NCBI RefSeq assembly: GCF_003086895.1
Contig: NZ_CP026004.1
Span: 1,151,663-1,215,662, forward strand
DNA length: 64,000 nt
Direction: 5' to 3'
Origin: Stenotrophomonas sp. ESTM1D_MKCIP4_1
GTDB lineage: Bacteria; Pseudomonadota; Gammaproteobacteria; Xanthomonadales; Xanthomonadaceae
The translations under genes and the position numbers were made by a program. Shown piece after piece: positions 33,248 to 42,013 of the stretch; positions within the stretch are counted from its first letter, which is position 1, and each line of letters begins with the position of its first letter. The notes under the pieces were generated by a model, which saw only the letters and a list, made by a program, of their open reading frames with translations, made no database searches and was not told the origin of the DNA.

Positions 33248-33744
33248 CCCTTGCTCCACTCCTTGTTTTCTTCGCCGTACCCCAAGCTACCGCAACTGAC
33301 AGTGAGCCGCCTGCGATGATCGTTCTCAATGCCCGCTGCATCGACAACCCCACCTGCCGTTTCACTGGCGAGGAGATCGTGGTCGAACTCGAACTGCGCA
33401 ATGATGGACGGGAGAGCGTGCAGCTGCCCATCCGATACCTGCATCGCATGGGGCCCCGCGTCCAGGTGATGGACAACCACTCCGGCAAATCGACCTGGCT
33501 GCGCACGCCTCACCCGGACCGATCTCTGGTCAACGAACTGGAAGCGCTCGCGCCGGGTCAGTCCATCCGGATGACCCGATCGGTCATGCCGGAGCTGCTG
33601 CAGTCGTTCGCTCTTCACCCGATCGATGTAAGCGTCGAGTTCTCCCTCAACCTGGTGCCGCAGAAGCCGCGCGAAGAAATGGAACTGGTGAAAAGCCGGG
33701 TCCGTATCGCGCAGCAGCCGGAGGATCGCCAAGCCGGCAAGTAA
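33232..33744 (+). CDS. Secreted paralog 1, candidate immunity protein
   Basis: The 170-residue protein has a signal peptide (MRHYLTLAPLLVFFAVPQATA), so it acts in the periplasm. The mature part has NARCIDNPTCRFTGEEIVVELELRNDGRESVQLPIRYLHRMGPRVQVMDNHSGKSTWLR, a beta-sandwich-like pattern with a conserved Cys-x5-Cys pair. It starts inside the effector gene (16-bp overlap) behind GGGAG, so both are translated together. Coupling, export and paralogy with the next two genes point to immunity against the PAAR-metallopeptidase. No family name is known to me. Confidence 0.75.
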   Translation: MRHYLTLAPLLVFFAVPQATATDSEPPAMIVLNARCIDNPTCRFTGEEIVVELELRNDGRESVQLPIRYLHRMGPRVQVMDNHSGKSTWLRTPHPDRSLVNELEALAPGQSIRMTRSVMPELLQSFALHPIDVSVEFSLNLVPQKPREEMELVKSRVRIAQQPEDRQAGK

Positions 33745-33760
33745 ACGTCAGGGAGATCAC

Positions 33761-34252
33761 ATGCCCCGTCTCATGATCGCCCTCGCACTCGCCATGCCTC
33801 CAGCTGTATCCGGGCAGGAAACGTTCCACGGACTCGAACTCCGCGCGCGCTGCATCGACAATGCCCCCTGCCACTTCCTCGGTGAAGATATCCGGGTGGA
33901 GCTGGAACTGCGCAATGCCGGGAGTGAGGACGTGCAGGTGCCGGCCGAGTTCTATCGCCGGCGTGGGCCCAGCGTGAAGCTGGTGGACCGTCATTCGGGC
34001 AAGGAAACATCGCTGGCCATCAATCCGCCGGATGCGCGTCTGCTGAAGTCACTGCAGACGCTGCGACCTGGGCAGTCCTTCCGGTTTCCCTGGCGCATCC
34101 TGCCGACGGAGATCAGCCATTTCGACCGTCGCCCGATCGACGTATCGGCGGTATTCAGCGTCAACCTGGCGCCGGGTGTACGTGGTGGGCAGGCACGCGT
34201 CGTCAGCAGCGAACTGCGTATCACCGACCCTGCTGGCAGTGCGCCGCGCTGA
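33761..34252 (+). CDS. Secreted paralog 2, candidate immunity protein
   Basis: The 163-residue protein has a short signal peptide (MPRLMIALALAMPPAVSG). It has the same core as its upstream neighbour: RARCIDNAPCHFLGEDIRVELELRNAGSEDVQVPAEFYRRRGPSVKLVDRHSGKETSL, with RRPIDVSAVFSVNLAPG near the end. The 13-bp start region GGGAGATCACATG is identical to that of the first paralog, good evidence of tandem duplication. Divergence between mature parts suggests immunity to different effector variants. Confidence 0.75.
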   Translation: MPRLMIALALAMPPAVSGQETFHGLELRARCIDNAPCHFLGEDIRVELELRNAGSEDVQVPAEFYRRRGPSVKLVDRHSGKETSLAINPPDARLLKSLQTLRPGQSFRFPWRILPTEISHFDRRPIDVSAVFSVNLAPGVRGGQARVVSSELRITDPAGSAPR

Positions 34253-34270
34253 GTTGGCGTCCCCAGGACA

Positions 34271-34765
34271 TCATCCCGCCGGTTCGGCATCGATCACGTT
34301 CAACTCTGCCTGGACCACCTGCGCCTCGGCGCCAGTTGCACCCGGCTTTAGATTGACCGAGAACTGCAGTGTCACATCCATCGGGCGCAGTGCGGACCGT
34401 GCAAGTTCCTGCGGTTTGATCGGAAAGCCGATGCGCAGGGAGCGGCCCGCCTGCAGTTCCTGCATCTGGTCCAATAGTGTTGCCGGGGCCATGCCTGAGC
34501 GCAGGGCAGTCACCTTTCCAGATCGGTTGTCCTTCACCTTCACCGAGGGTCCGCGGCTGCGGATGTATTCCAGGGGAAGCCTCGCAGGCTCGCTGCCTGC
34601 ATTGCGGAGTTCCAGCTCCACAACGAGCGTGTCGCCACGAAAACGGCACTGGGTATCGTCCACGCAGCGCGCATGAAGTTCGATCCCGGACAGCGGTTCT
34701 TTGCCGTACGCCGGCAGCGTGGTGGCAGCAACGGCAGCGATCAATGAGATCACGTGGCGGTACAT
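34271..34765 (-). CDS. Secreted paralog 3, inverted, candidate immunity protein
   Basis: The 164-residue protein faces the other two (18 bp from paralog 2). It has a signal peptide (MYRHVISLIAAVAATTLPAYG), the Cys pair in HARCVDDTQCRFRGDTLVVELELRN, the block GPSVKVKDNRSGKVTALR, and the closing RPMDVTLQFSVNLKPG. AAGGAG lies seven bases before the ATG. The inverted position means that it is not co-transcribed with the effector and may have its own promoter or read through from the GNAT gene upstream. Confidence 0.75.
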   Translation of the reverse strand: MYRHVISLIAAVAATTLPAYGKEPLSGIELHARCVDDTQCRFRGDTLVVELELRNAGSEPARLPLEYIRSRGPSVKVKDNRSGKVTALRSGMAPATLLDQMQELQAGRSLRIGFPIKPQELARSALRPMDVTLQFSVNLKPGATGAEAQVVQAELNVIDAEPAG

Positions 34766-34826
34766 GTTGTCTCCTTGCTGTTCTCCGGGCCCGGCAGCCC
34801 AAGCGACAGCATCAGCGGGCCGGTAC

Positions 34827-35273
34827 TCAGCGCAGTTCAAGAATCTCGTCGCCGGCTTCGTCCACCTCGCCGGTCGGCCGCCAGCCCAGGTGGCGGTAGA
34901 AACCATGCGAGCGGGATCGCGGATCGGCCGAGCAGGCCAGGAACAGGCGTGCATGCCCGGCCGCGCGGGCCAGCGCGATCACCTCCTGCAACAGTCGTTG
35001 GCCGATACCCTGGCCTTCGTGGTCCGGCAGCACGGCCAGCACCAGCACCTCGCCACTGTCGCGGTCGGCGAAGCCGTAGCCGACCAGGGTGCCGTCGTCT
35101 TCGGCGATGCGGCCGATGAAATCACCCTCGGCGATGCCGGCCGCCCAGCTGTCCACGGTGATGCCCAGTTCGGCCAGCTGCGCGGCACTGAAGGCGTTTT
35201 CTCGGGTGCGCCCGCGCAGATCGATGCAGGCGGCCGCATCAGCGGGTAGTGCAGGGCGGTAGTGGATGGGCAT
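34827..35273 (-). CDS. GNAT-family N-acetyltransferase
   Basis: The 148-residue single GNAT domain has IHYRPALPADAAACIDLR, GRIAEDDGTLVGYGFADRDSGEVLVLAVLPDHEGQGIGQRLLQEVIALARAAG (acetyl-CoA motif A, Q/RxxGxG/A as EGQGIG) and FYRHLGWRPTGE at the end. Substrate unknown. It is upstream of paralog 3 by 61 bp on the same strand. Confidence 0.88.
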   Translation of the reverse strand: MPIHYRPALPADAAACIDLRGRTRENAFSAAQLAELGITVDSWAAGIAEGDFIGRIAEDDGTLVGYGFADRDSGEVLVLAVLPDHEGQGIGQRLLQEVIALARAAGHARLFLACSADPRSRSHGFYRHLGWRPTGEVDEAGDEILELR

Positions 35274-35332
35274 GCAGCGTCCTTGTGCGTGGTGCGGAAC
35301 CGGTAGCGCCGGGCGGTGCCAGGCGGAGCCAT

Positions 35333-35917
35333 TCAGTCACTGCCGATTGTGAAGTATTCCGCGGCGAAATAGCCCACTTGGTAGGCCAGTGCCACTCCGG
35401 CGAGCACGCCTTGCGCGCGCGCCGTGCGCAGGTGCCATCCCAGCACGCAGATCGCCAGCATCAGGGCCGTGTGCAGCGGGTAGGCTTCGCCCAGCAGCTG
35501 CCAGCGGCTTCGTCCCTTGATCGCGGTATCCACCAGATCCAGCAGCGTCAACGCCGCGATCACGCCGAAGATCCAGCGCCGGCGCTGCATCAGATAGGTG
35601 CCGTAACTGCGGTACTCACGAAGATCATCAGGAAACAGCAGCGCGCACAGCAGGAACCACATGGCGCAGTACCCGATCACGAACAGGTAGGTTTCAAACG
35701 TCCAGCGGTGCACCTCGATCAGGCGGAATTCCCACCACCAGAAGGTGACCAGCGAAACCAGCGTCCATGCCACCCAGCACAGATGCAGCGCCGAACAGCC
35801 GCGCCGCTGCGGGTGCTCGATGATCTGCGCCACCCCCTTCAGCAGCGTGGTGATCGACAGGCCCAGGATGATGCCCATCACCACGCGGATATGCAGGAAT
35901 ACCGGGTCTGTCTGCAT
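35333..35917 (-). CDS. Conserved integral membrane protein of unknown function
   Basis: The 194-residue protein has five or six hydrophobic helices, among them VVMGIILGLSITTLLKGVAQIIEH, LCWVAWTLVSLVTFWWWEF, YLFVIGYCAMWFLLCALLF and HTALMLAICVLGWHLR. Aromatic residues are frequent. No catalytic or transport motif is recognisable and no obvious partner is next to it. Confidence 0.75.
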   Translation of the reverse strand: MQTDPVFLHIRVVMGIILGLSITTLLKGVAQIIEHPQRRGCSALHLCWVAWTLVSLVTFWWWEFRLIEVHRWTFETYLFVIGYCAMWFLLCALLFPDDLREYRSYGTYLMQRRRWIFGVIAALTLLDLVDTAIKGRSRWQLLGEAYPLHTALMLAICVLGWHLRTARAQGVLAGVALAYQVGYFAAEYFTIGSD

Positions 35918-35960
35918 GACTCAGCCCCCTCAACGGTTGCCGTGATGCTGGCATGGAAAT

Positions 35961-36093
35961 GGGGTGTCATCCCATTGCGGCGGAATGGGATGGGACCCCA
36001 TGCCGACCAACGGTCGGCATCCACCAATTGCAGCATGCCGACCAGCGGCCGGCACCTACCAGCCGCAGCATGCCGACCAGCGGCCGGCACTAC
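35961..36093. repeat. GGGGTCAG-type palindrome plus three SMAG elements
   Basis: 35961-35999 is a variant GGGGTGTCATCCCATT... palindrome. Three SMAG units (ATGCCGACCAACGGTCGGCAT and two with CCGACCAGCGGCCGGCAC) follow, separated by about 20 bases. The last unit's CTAC supplies the argP stop codon on the minus strand. Confidence 0.85.
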
Positions 36094-36995
36094 CGCTTGC
36101 GCCGGACCAGCGTGCTGGAAGCCTCCAGCACCGCTTCGGTCAGCAGCGCCATCGTCTGCACATCCCCCTTCCAGTGCTGCCAGTACAGCGGCACGTCCTC
36201 CCATGCCCGCTGCCGTACGTACACCAGTCGCCCCGCATCCAGGTGCCGCTTCACCAGCGGCAGCGGGTTCATCGTCCAGCCCAGGCCGCCCAGGTTGGCC
36301 TGCACGAAGGCCCGGGTGGAGGGAATCCACCAGGTCGGCGCCGTGCTGGGCAGTTCATCCCCCGCCATCCGCCGGGCGAAGCGCGACTGCATGTCGTCCT
36401 TGCGGTTGAACACCAGTACCGGCGCCTGCGCCAGCGCCTGCGCCGTCACCCCTTTGGCGAAGTGGCGCTCGCGGAACTCCGGGGTGCAGGTGGCCGCGTA
36501 GCGGATGCTGCCCAGCGCATGGATCTGGCAACCCTGCACCGGCTCATCCAGCGTGGTCACGGCGCCCAGCACAGTGCCCTGGCGCAGCAGCTCCACGGTG
36601 TGGTCTTGGTCCTCCACGCGCAGGTCCAGGGTGGTGCCGGTGTTCTGCGCGAACTGCTGCGCGGCCTGCGGAAACCAGGTTTCCAGGCTGTCATGGTTCA
36701 CTGCCACGGGGATGCTGGCCTGGGGCAGGTCCTCATCGGCCAGCCCCATGCGATGCAGCGCGTCGTGTTCCAGCAGTGCGGTCTGTTCAGCCAGCTGCAC
36801 CAGCAGCTGGCCCTCGGCGGTGGCGGTGGCCGGTGTGCCGCGCTTGACAAGCAGGCGGCCAATCCGGTCCTCCAACGCCTTCACCCGCTGCGAGATGGCC
36901 GACGGGGTGACATTGAGCGACTGCGCCGCACGGTCGAAGCTGCCCTCGCGGATGACCGCCGCCAGGGCCCGCAGCTGGGCATGATCGATGCGCAT
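36090..36995 (-). CDS. argP: LysR-family regulator ArgP
   Basis: The 301-residue LysR-type protein begins MRIDHAQLRALAAVIREGSFDRAAQSLNVTPSAISQRVKALEDRIGRLLVKR, nearly the standard ArgP/IciA/LysG N-terminus. ATAEGQLLVQLAEQTALLEHDAL and PVAVNHDSLETWFPQ fit the effector domain. ArgP/LysG activates the basic-amino-acid exporter in response to arginine or lysine. The exporter gene lies divergently 137 bp away. The stop codon is formed by the GTAG of a SMAG element. Confidence 0.93.
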   Translation of the reverse strand: MRIDHAQLRALAAVIREGSFDRAAQSLNVTPSAISQRVKALEDRIGRLLVKRGTPATATAEGQLLVQLAEQTALLEHDALHRMGLADEDLPQASIPVAVNHDSLETWFPQAAQQFAQNTGTTLDLRVEDQDHTVELLRQGTVLGAVTTLDEPVQGCQIHALGSIRYAATCTPEFRERHFAKGVTAQALAQAPVLVFNRKDDMQSRFARRMAGDELPSTAPTWWIPSTRAFVQANLGGLGWTMNPLPLVKRHLDAGRLVYVRQRAWEDVPLYWQHWKGDVQTMALLTEAVLEASSTLVRRKR

Positions 36996-37132
36996 CGAAT
37001 TAAGCTCCGCTAATGTTGGTTTAGGAAGTTTAGCTCGTCTTTTGAATGTTGCGGCGCGACAATGGCGCCCGTTCCGGTGCTGTCCGCCTTCGCGAGGCAC
37101 CGTCCCCCCAGCAAGACAAGGCAGTGAATCCC

Positions 37133-37768
37133 ATGTTCTCGGTCATCTCCGCCAGCACCGGCCTCGGTGCCTGGTTCTCTGGTGCCGCTACCGGCGTCGG
37201 CCTGTTCGCCGTGGTCGGTGCCCAGAGCGCCTTCATCCTGCGCCAGGGCATCCTGCGCAAGCACATCGTGCCGGTGGTCGCCACCTGCGCGGCCATCGAT
37301 GCGATCTTCATCTTCGCCAGCGTGGCCGGCCTGCGCACGCTTACCTCGGCGCTGCCGTGGCTCACCAGCGCCGTACTGTGGACCGGCGTGGCCTTCCTGG
37401 CCTGGTATGCGATGAAGTCCGCGCGCCGTGCCTTCGCCGGTGGCGGTGGCATGGGCGAGGCCGACAGCGATGACGGCAGCCGCCGTGCGGTGCTGCTGGC
37501 CGCCGTGGGCTTCTCGCTCATCAACCCGCATTTCTGGCTGGACATGATGGTGATCGGTTCGATTGCCGAGAACTTCGGCAATGCACGCATGGCGTTCGCC
37601 GCCGGTGTGGTCACCGCCAGCTGCCTGTGGCTGACCGCGCAGGGCCTGGGAGCCCGCCTGCTGGCGCCGCTGTTCACCAAGCCCAGCACCTGGCGCGTGC
37701 TCGACGGCACCATCGCCGTCATCCTCAGCATCCTGGCGCTCACCCTGGCCATCCGCGGGGTGCACTGA
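37133..37768 (+). CDS. lysE: LysE/ArgO-family basic amino-acid exporter
   Basis: The 211-residue protein has about six membrane helices and the LysE hallmarks FAVVGAQSAFILRQGILRKHIVPVVATCAAIDAIFIFASV and SLINPHFWLDMMVIGS. It exports lysine/arginine when internal pools rise. It is divergent from argP. AAGG lies eleven bases before the ATG. A Gly/Asp-rich loop at about 102-118 is slightly longer than usual. The AT-rich region 36996-37050 includes ATTAAGCTCCGCTAAT, a likely ArgP-binding zone. Confidence 0.92.
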   Translation: MFSVISASTGLGAWFSGAATGVGLFAVVGAQSAFILRQGILRKHIVPVVATCAAIDAIFIFASVAGLRTLTSALPWLTSAVLWTGVAFLAWYAMKSARRAFAGGGGMGEADSDDGSRRAVLLAAVGFSLINPHFWLDMMVIGSIAENFGNARMAFAAGVVTASCLWLTAQGLGARLLAPLFTKPSTWRVLDGTIAVILSILALTLAIRGVH

Positions 37769-37850
37769 GCGCTTCACCCACACCACACTCTCTCCAAGGT
37801 CGTGGCTGCGGCGGCATCGGTAACGGTGCCGCCGCTCTTTTATGGGGTGC

Positions 37851-37906
37851 TGGCGGTCGGAGGCCGCGCCTGCCTAGAATCCCCCGCAGGCGGACAGGGT
37901 GTCCGC
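37851..37906 (+). promoter_or_regulatory. Promoter and 5' hairpin of S9 peptidase 1
   Basis: TGGCGG at 37851, 18 bases, TAGAAT at 37875, then the hairpin GCGGACA-GGG-TGTCCGC at 37890-37906. Transcription should start at or next to the hairpin, making it a 5'-terminal mRNA stem. The same arrangement occurs before peptidase 2. Confidence 0.65.
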
Positions 37907-37920
37907 GGCAAAGGGGATGG

Positions 37921-39903
37921 ATGCGCACGTTGTTTCTCACCGCCTGGCTGGTCCTGGCGTCGATGCCGGCTGCCGCAGCGACGGTCGATCTTGATCGCTT
38001 CCTGAAAGAAGAGGTCTTCACCGAGATCAAGATCTCACCCACGGGCGAATACGTGGCTGCCACCGCGCCGGTCGAAGCCGGCACGGCGCTGGCGGTGTTC
38101 CGGGTGGCCGACATGCAGATGGTGGGGTCCTTCCGGCCGCTGCGTAACAACCACGTCGGCACGTTCGACTGGGTCAGCCGTGACCGCTTGCTGGTGGGCC
38201 TGGGCGTGTCCGACGGCCCGCTGGACCGTCCGGGCCTGACCGGCGAGCTGTTCGCCGTCAGCGCCGATGGCAAGGAAGGCAAGCTGCTGGTGGGCTTCCG
38301 TTCGCCCGGGCGCGGCCGCGACAGATCGGTGATGCCGGCCGATTCGGTCATGGCTTTCCTCGCCGACGACCTGCGCGATGACGACAGCAGCGTGCTGGTT
38401 GCGGTCACCCCCATTTTCAGCAGCGCCTCCACCCAGGTCGAGCGCATGGACGTACTGACCGGCCGCCGCACGGCAGTGGCGCAGGCGCCGATGGCCGGTG
38501 CCTCGTTCACCACCGACAACCAGGGCAACGTGCGTTTTGCACGGGCACGCGACGCCGACAACAAGGTCCGCCTCTATTACCGGCAGGGTGAGGGAAGCCC
38601 CTGGGTGCTGGTGAACGACGAGGCCGCCAGCGGCCACCTGGAAGTGGCGCTGGGATTTGATGACAGCGGTGCGGTCGCGTATCTGCAGGTGGAACAGGCC
38701 GAAGGCCCCGATGCCATCGTTGCCTGGAACCCCGCCAGTGGTGAGAGGCGTGAGGTACTGCGCGACACCGTGCTCGACCCCGCGCAGATCCTGCTGCGAC
38801 CGGGTACCCGGCAGCCGGTAGGTGCACTGTTCCTGGGCGAAGCCCCGCGCACCCGCTTCTTCGACGAAGCATCGCCCGAAGCGCGGCTCTACCGCAGCCT
38901 GCAGGCGGGGTTGGGCGCGGCGGTGGTGGTGACGTCCAGCACCCACGATGGGCAGACCCTGCTGGTCGAATCGTGGTCGGGCAGCAACCCCGGCGACGTC
39001 TATCTCTACAACACCACCAGCAAGGCAGCGCGCCACCTGATCAGCCGCAGCGAATGGATCGACCCGGCCGAGGGTGCCAGCGTGCGGCCGATCCAGCTGG
39101 ATGCCCGCGATGGGCGTGCGCTGCGTGGCTTCGTGACCGTACCCCATGGGCGCGAACTGTGTGGGCTGCCGATGGTGGTGATGCCGCACGGTGGGCCGTT
39201 CGGCGAATTCGACAAGGGCGGCTACGATGCCGAGACGCAGATGCTCGCCGCAGCCGGCTACGCCGTGCTGCAGGTCAACTTCCGCGGCTCCTCCGGCTAT
39301 GGCCGCGAACACCTGCTGGCGGGCCAGAAGCAATGGGGCCGGGCGATGCAGGACGATGTCACCGATGCCACGCGCTGGGCCATCGCGCAGGGCTGGGCTG
39401 ACGCCGGGCGCATCTGCATCTACGGCGCCAGCTATGGCGCCTATGCGGCCATGATGGGGGCGGCGCGCGAGCCGGGGCTCTACCGCTGCGCGGCAGGTTT
39501 TGCCGGGGTGTATGACCTGCCGCTGATGCACGTCCGCGGTGATATCCGCGCCAACACCTCGGGCAAGACCTACCTGCGCGAGTGGTTGGGTGACGCAAAT
39601 GACCTGGCCCGCTGGTCGCCGGTCAATCTGTCCGCACAGGTCAAGGTGCCTGTGCTGCTGGCGGCGGGCCGGGACGACCAGCGGGCGCCGCCGGTGCACA
39701 CCGAGCGCATGACTGCAGCGCTGAAGAAGGCCGGCGTACCGGTGCAGACGCTCTATTACCGCCATGAGGGCCATGGCCTGTACCGCGACGCCAACCGGCG
39801 CGACTACTTCACCCATCTGCTGGCGTTCCTGGCCGACAGCCTGGGCGGCGCCACCGCAGGCCCGGTTGCGGCACCCGCCCGGCGGGGGAGCCGGGCGCCG
39901 TGA
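37921..39903 (+). CDS. S9-family peptidase, tandem copy 1
   Basis: The 660-residue secreted serine peptidase has a signal peptide (MRTLFLTAWLVLASMPAAAA), an N-terminal beta-propeller-like region (to about 400) and a C-terminal alpha/beta hydrolase domain. Catalytic Ser504 is in YGASYGAYAAMMG. The acid is Asp585/586 in AGRDDQRAP and the base is His618 in HEGHGLYRD. MPHGGPFGEFDKGGYD and NFRGSSGYGREHL fit the acylaminoacyl-peptidase-like S9C group. It likely degrades peptides in the periplasm. The same domain order and block AGYAVLQ(V/I)NFRGS occur in the next two genes, so the three arose by duplication. Confidence 0.92.
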   Translation: MRTLFLTAWLVLASMPAAAATVDLDRFLKEEVFTEIKISPTGEYVAATAPVEAGTALAVFRVADMQMVGSFRPLRNNHVGTFDWVSRDRLLVGLGVSDGPLDRPGLTGELFAVSADGKEGKLLVGFRSPGRGRDRSVMPADSVMAFLADDLRDDDSSVLVAVTPIFSSASTQVERMDVLTGRRTAVAQAPMAGASFTTDNQGNVRFARARDADNKVRLYYRQGEGSPWVLVNDEAASGHLEVALGFDDSGAVAYLQVEQAEGPDAIVAWNPASGERREVLRDTVLDPAQILLRPGTRQPVGALFLGEAPRTRFFDEASPEARLYRSLQAGLGAAVVVTSSTHDGQTLLVESWSGSNPGDVYLYNTTSKAARHLISRSEWIDPAEGASVRPIQLDARDGRALRGFVTVPHGRELCGLPMVVMPHGGPFGEFDKGGYDAETQMLAAAGYAVLQVNFRGSSGYGREHLLAGQKQWGRAMQDDVTDATRWAIAQGWADAGRICIYGASYGAYAAMMGAAREPGLYRCAAGFAGVYDLPLMHVRGDIRANTSGKTYLREWLGDANDLARWSPVNLSAQVKVPVLLAAGRDDQRAPPVHTERMTAALKKAGVPVQTLYYRHEGHGLYRDANRRDYFTHLLAFLADSLGGATAGPVAAPARRGSRAP

Positions 39904-39925
39904 GCGCGGCGGGTTGAACGAGTAC

Positions 39926-39978
39926 TGGCAGGTCGCGTATTGGCCTGCCTACAATCAAGGGGCGGACAGGGTGTCCGC
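39926..39978 (+). promoter_or_regulatory. Promoter and 5' hairpin of S9 peptidase 2
   Basis: TGGCAG at 39926, 18 bases, TACAAT at 39950, then the identical 17-base hairpin at 39962-39978. It gives copy 2 its own promoter even though copy 1 ends only 90 bp before the start. Confidence 0.65.
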
Positions 39979-39993
39979 TGTATAGGGGGAAGG

Positions 39994-41979
39994 ATGCGCA
40001 AGACAATGATGGCCGCGCTGCTGGCGCTGGCCTGTTCGGTGCCGACCGCGGCCGGTGCCGTGGACCTGGACAAGTTCGTACGCCAGGAATCGTTCAAGGA
40101 CATCAAGATTTCGCCCGGGGGCGACTACTACGCCGCCACGCTGCCGTTCGAGGACAGCACCGCGGTGGTCATCATGCAGACCGCGGACAACAAGCCGGTA
40201 GGCACGTTCCGTCCGCCCCGCAACAACCATGCCACAGGCTTTGACTGGGTCAGCAACGAGCGTGTGCTGATCGAGCTGTCGGAAAAGTTCGGTTCGCTGG
40301 ATACGCCGCAACCGACCGGTGAGCTGTACGCGATCAACGCCAATGGCGGGCGCGGCGAGCTGCTGGTCGGCTACCGGGTAGAGGGCAACGGTCCCGGCAC
40401 CCGCATCCAGCCGAAGAAAGTGGAGGCGGTGGCCGCCTTCCTCACGGATGAACTGGCCGGCGATGACCGCAACGTGCTGGTCGCCGTGTGGCCGTTCAGC
40501 AAGGATCCGTACACCCGCATCGAGCGGCTGGACGTCACCTCGGGCCGACGCGTGCAGGTCGCCGGTTCGCCGGTCCGCAATGCCAGCTTCACCACCGACA
40601 ACAAGGGTGAAGTGCGTTTCGCCCGAGGTGCGGGCAGCGACAACGTCAACAAGCTGTACTACCGCCCGGCGGGCAACACTCCGTGGGTGCTGGTGAACGA
40701 CGAAGCCGTCACCCATCGGGTCGAGACCGCCATCGGCTTCTCCGAAGACAACCGCCTGGCGTACTTCAACGTGCAGCAGCCGAAGGGGCCGAACGTCATT
40801 GTCAGCTGGGACCCGGTCTCCGGCGAGCGGCGCACGGTGCTGGCCGATGACGTGGTTGATCCGTACCGCATCATCTACCGCAACGGCACCCGCGTGCCGG
40901 TGGGCGCGCTGTACGTGGGTGATACCACCCGCAGCCGGTTCTTCGATGAGACCTCGGCCGATGCACGCCTGTACCACAGCCTGGAAGCGGCCTTCAAACA
41001 GCCGGTCTACATCACCTCCAGCACGCGCGACGGCAGCAAGGTGCTGGTGGAAACCTGGACCGGCAATGATCCGGGCGCCTTCTATGTGTTCGATACGGTG
41101 GCCAAGGCGGCGCAACACCTGATCAGCCGCAGTGAATGGCTGGACGTGGACAAGACCGCGCCGGTGCGCGCGGTGTCCCTGAAGGCCCGCGACGGCCTGC
41201 CGCTGCATGGTTTCCTCACGCTGCCGCACGGCAGTGATGGCCGCAACCTGCCGATGGTGGTGCTGCCGCACGGTGGACCGTACCAGGTCTTCGATTCCGG
41301 GCGCTATGACATGGAATCGCAGCTGCTGGCCGACGCCGGCTATGCGGTGCTGCAGATCAACTTCCGTGGCTCGGACAACTACGGCCGCGCGCATGCCCAA
41401 GCAGGTGCGAGGGAGTGGGGCGGCGCCATGCAGGATGACGTCACCGATGCAACCCGATGGGCGGTCGCGCAGGGCATCGCCAACAAGGATCGCATCTGCA
41501 TCTACGGGGCCAGCTATGGCGCGTACTCGGCGATGATGGGGGTCGTGCGCGAACCGGGCCTGTACCAGTGTGCGGCCGGGTACGTGGGCGTGTATGACCT
41601 GCCGATGATGTTCAGCCGTGGTGACGTGCAGGAGCGAGGGTCGGGCATGACCTACCTGCGTGACTGGCTGGGCGACCCGGCGAAGCTGGGCGCGGTTTCT
41701 CCGGTCAACCTTGCCGGGCAGATCAAGGTGCCGGTGTTCCTGGCGGCCGGTGGCGAAGACAAGCGCGCCCCGATCGAGCACACCAAGCGGATGGAAGCGG
41801 CGCTGAAGAAGGCCGGCACGCCGGTGCAGAGCCTGTACTACAGCACCGAAGGCCACGGTTTCTACCGTCCGGAGAACAAGCGCGAGTACTACACCCGCCT
41901 GCTGGCGTTCCTGTCCAACAGCCTGGGTGGGGCGCAGGCCAGCGCCACGCCGCCGGCAGGCAGCAGCAAGGCACCGTAA
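39994..41979 (+). CDS. S9-family peptidase, tandem copy 2
   Basis: The 661-residue paralog has a signal peptide (MRKTMMAALLALACSVPTAAG), propeller and hydrolase domain, with Ser507 in YGASYGAYSAMMG, the acid in AGGEDKRAP and the base in TEGHGFYRP. GGGGAAGG precedes the ATG by a short spacer. Compared with copy 1 the catalytic-domain blocks are nearly the same while the propeller varies, suggesting altered peptide preference. A predicted periplasmic exo- or oligopeptidase. Confidence 0.92.
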   Translation: MRKTMMAALLALACSVPTAAGAVDLDKFVRQESFKDIKISPGGDYYAATLPFEDSTAVVIMQTADNKPVGTFRPPRNNHATGFDWVSNERVLIELSEKFGSLDTPQPTGELYAINANGGRGELLVGYRVEGNGPGTRIQPKKVEAVAAFLTDELAGDDRNVLVAVWPFSKDPYTRIERLDVTSGRRVQVAGSPVRNASFTTDNKGEVRFARGAGSDNVNKLYYRPAGNTPWVLVNDEAVTHRVETAIGFSEDNRLAYFNVQQPKGPNVIVSWDPVSGERRTVLADDVVDPYRIIYRNGTRVPVGALYVGDTTRSRFFDETSADARLYHSLEAAFKQPVYITSSTRDGSKVLVETWTGNDPGAFYVFDTVAKAAQHLISRSEWLDVDKTAPVRAVSLKARDGLPLHGFLTLPHGSDGRNLPMVVLPHGGPYQVFDSGRYDMESQLLADAGYAVLQINFRGSDNYGRAHAQAGAREWGGAMQDDVTDATRWAVAQGIANKDRICIYGASYGAYSAMMGVVREPGLYQCAAGYVGVYDLPMMFSRGDVQERGSGMTYLRDWLGDPAKLGAVSPVNLAGQIKVPVFLAAGGEDKRAPIEHTKRMEAALKKAGTPVQSLYYSTEGHGFYRPENKREYYTRLLAFLSNSLGGAQASATPPAGSSKAP

Positions 41980-42013
41980 CGCCAACCGGCGCACGCCGTT
42001 CGTGCGCCTCAGC

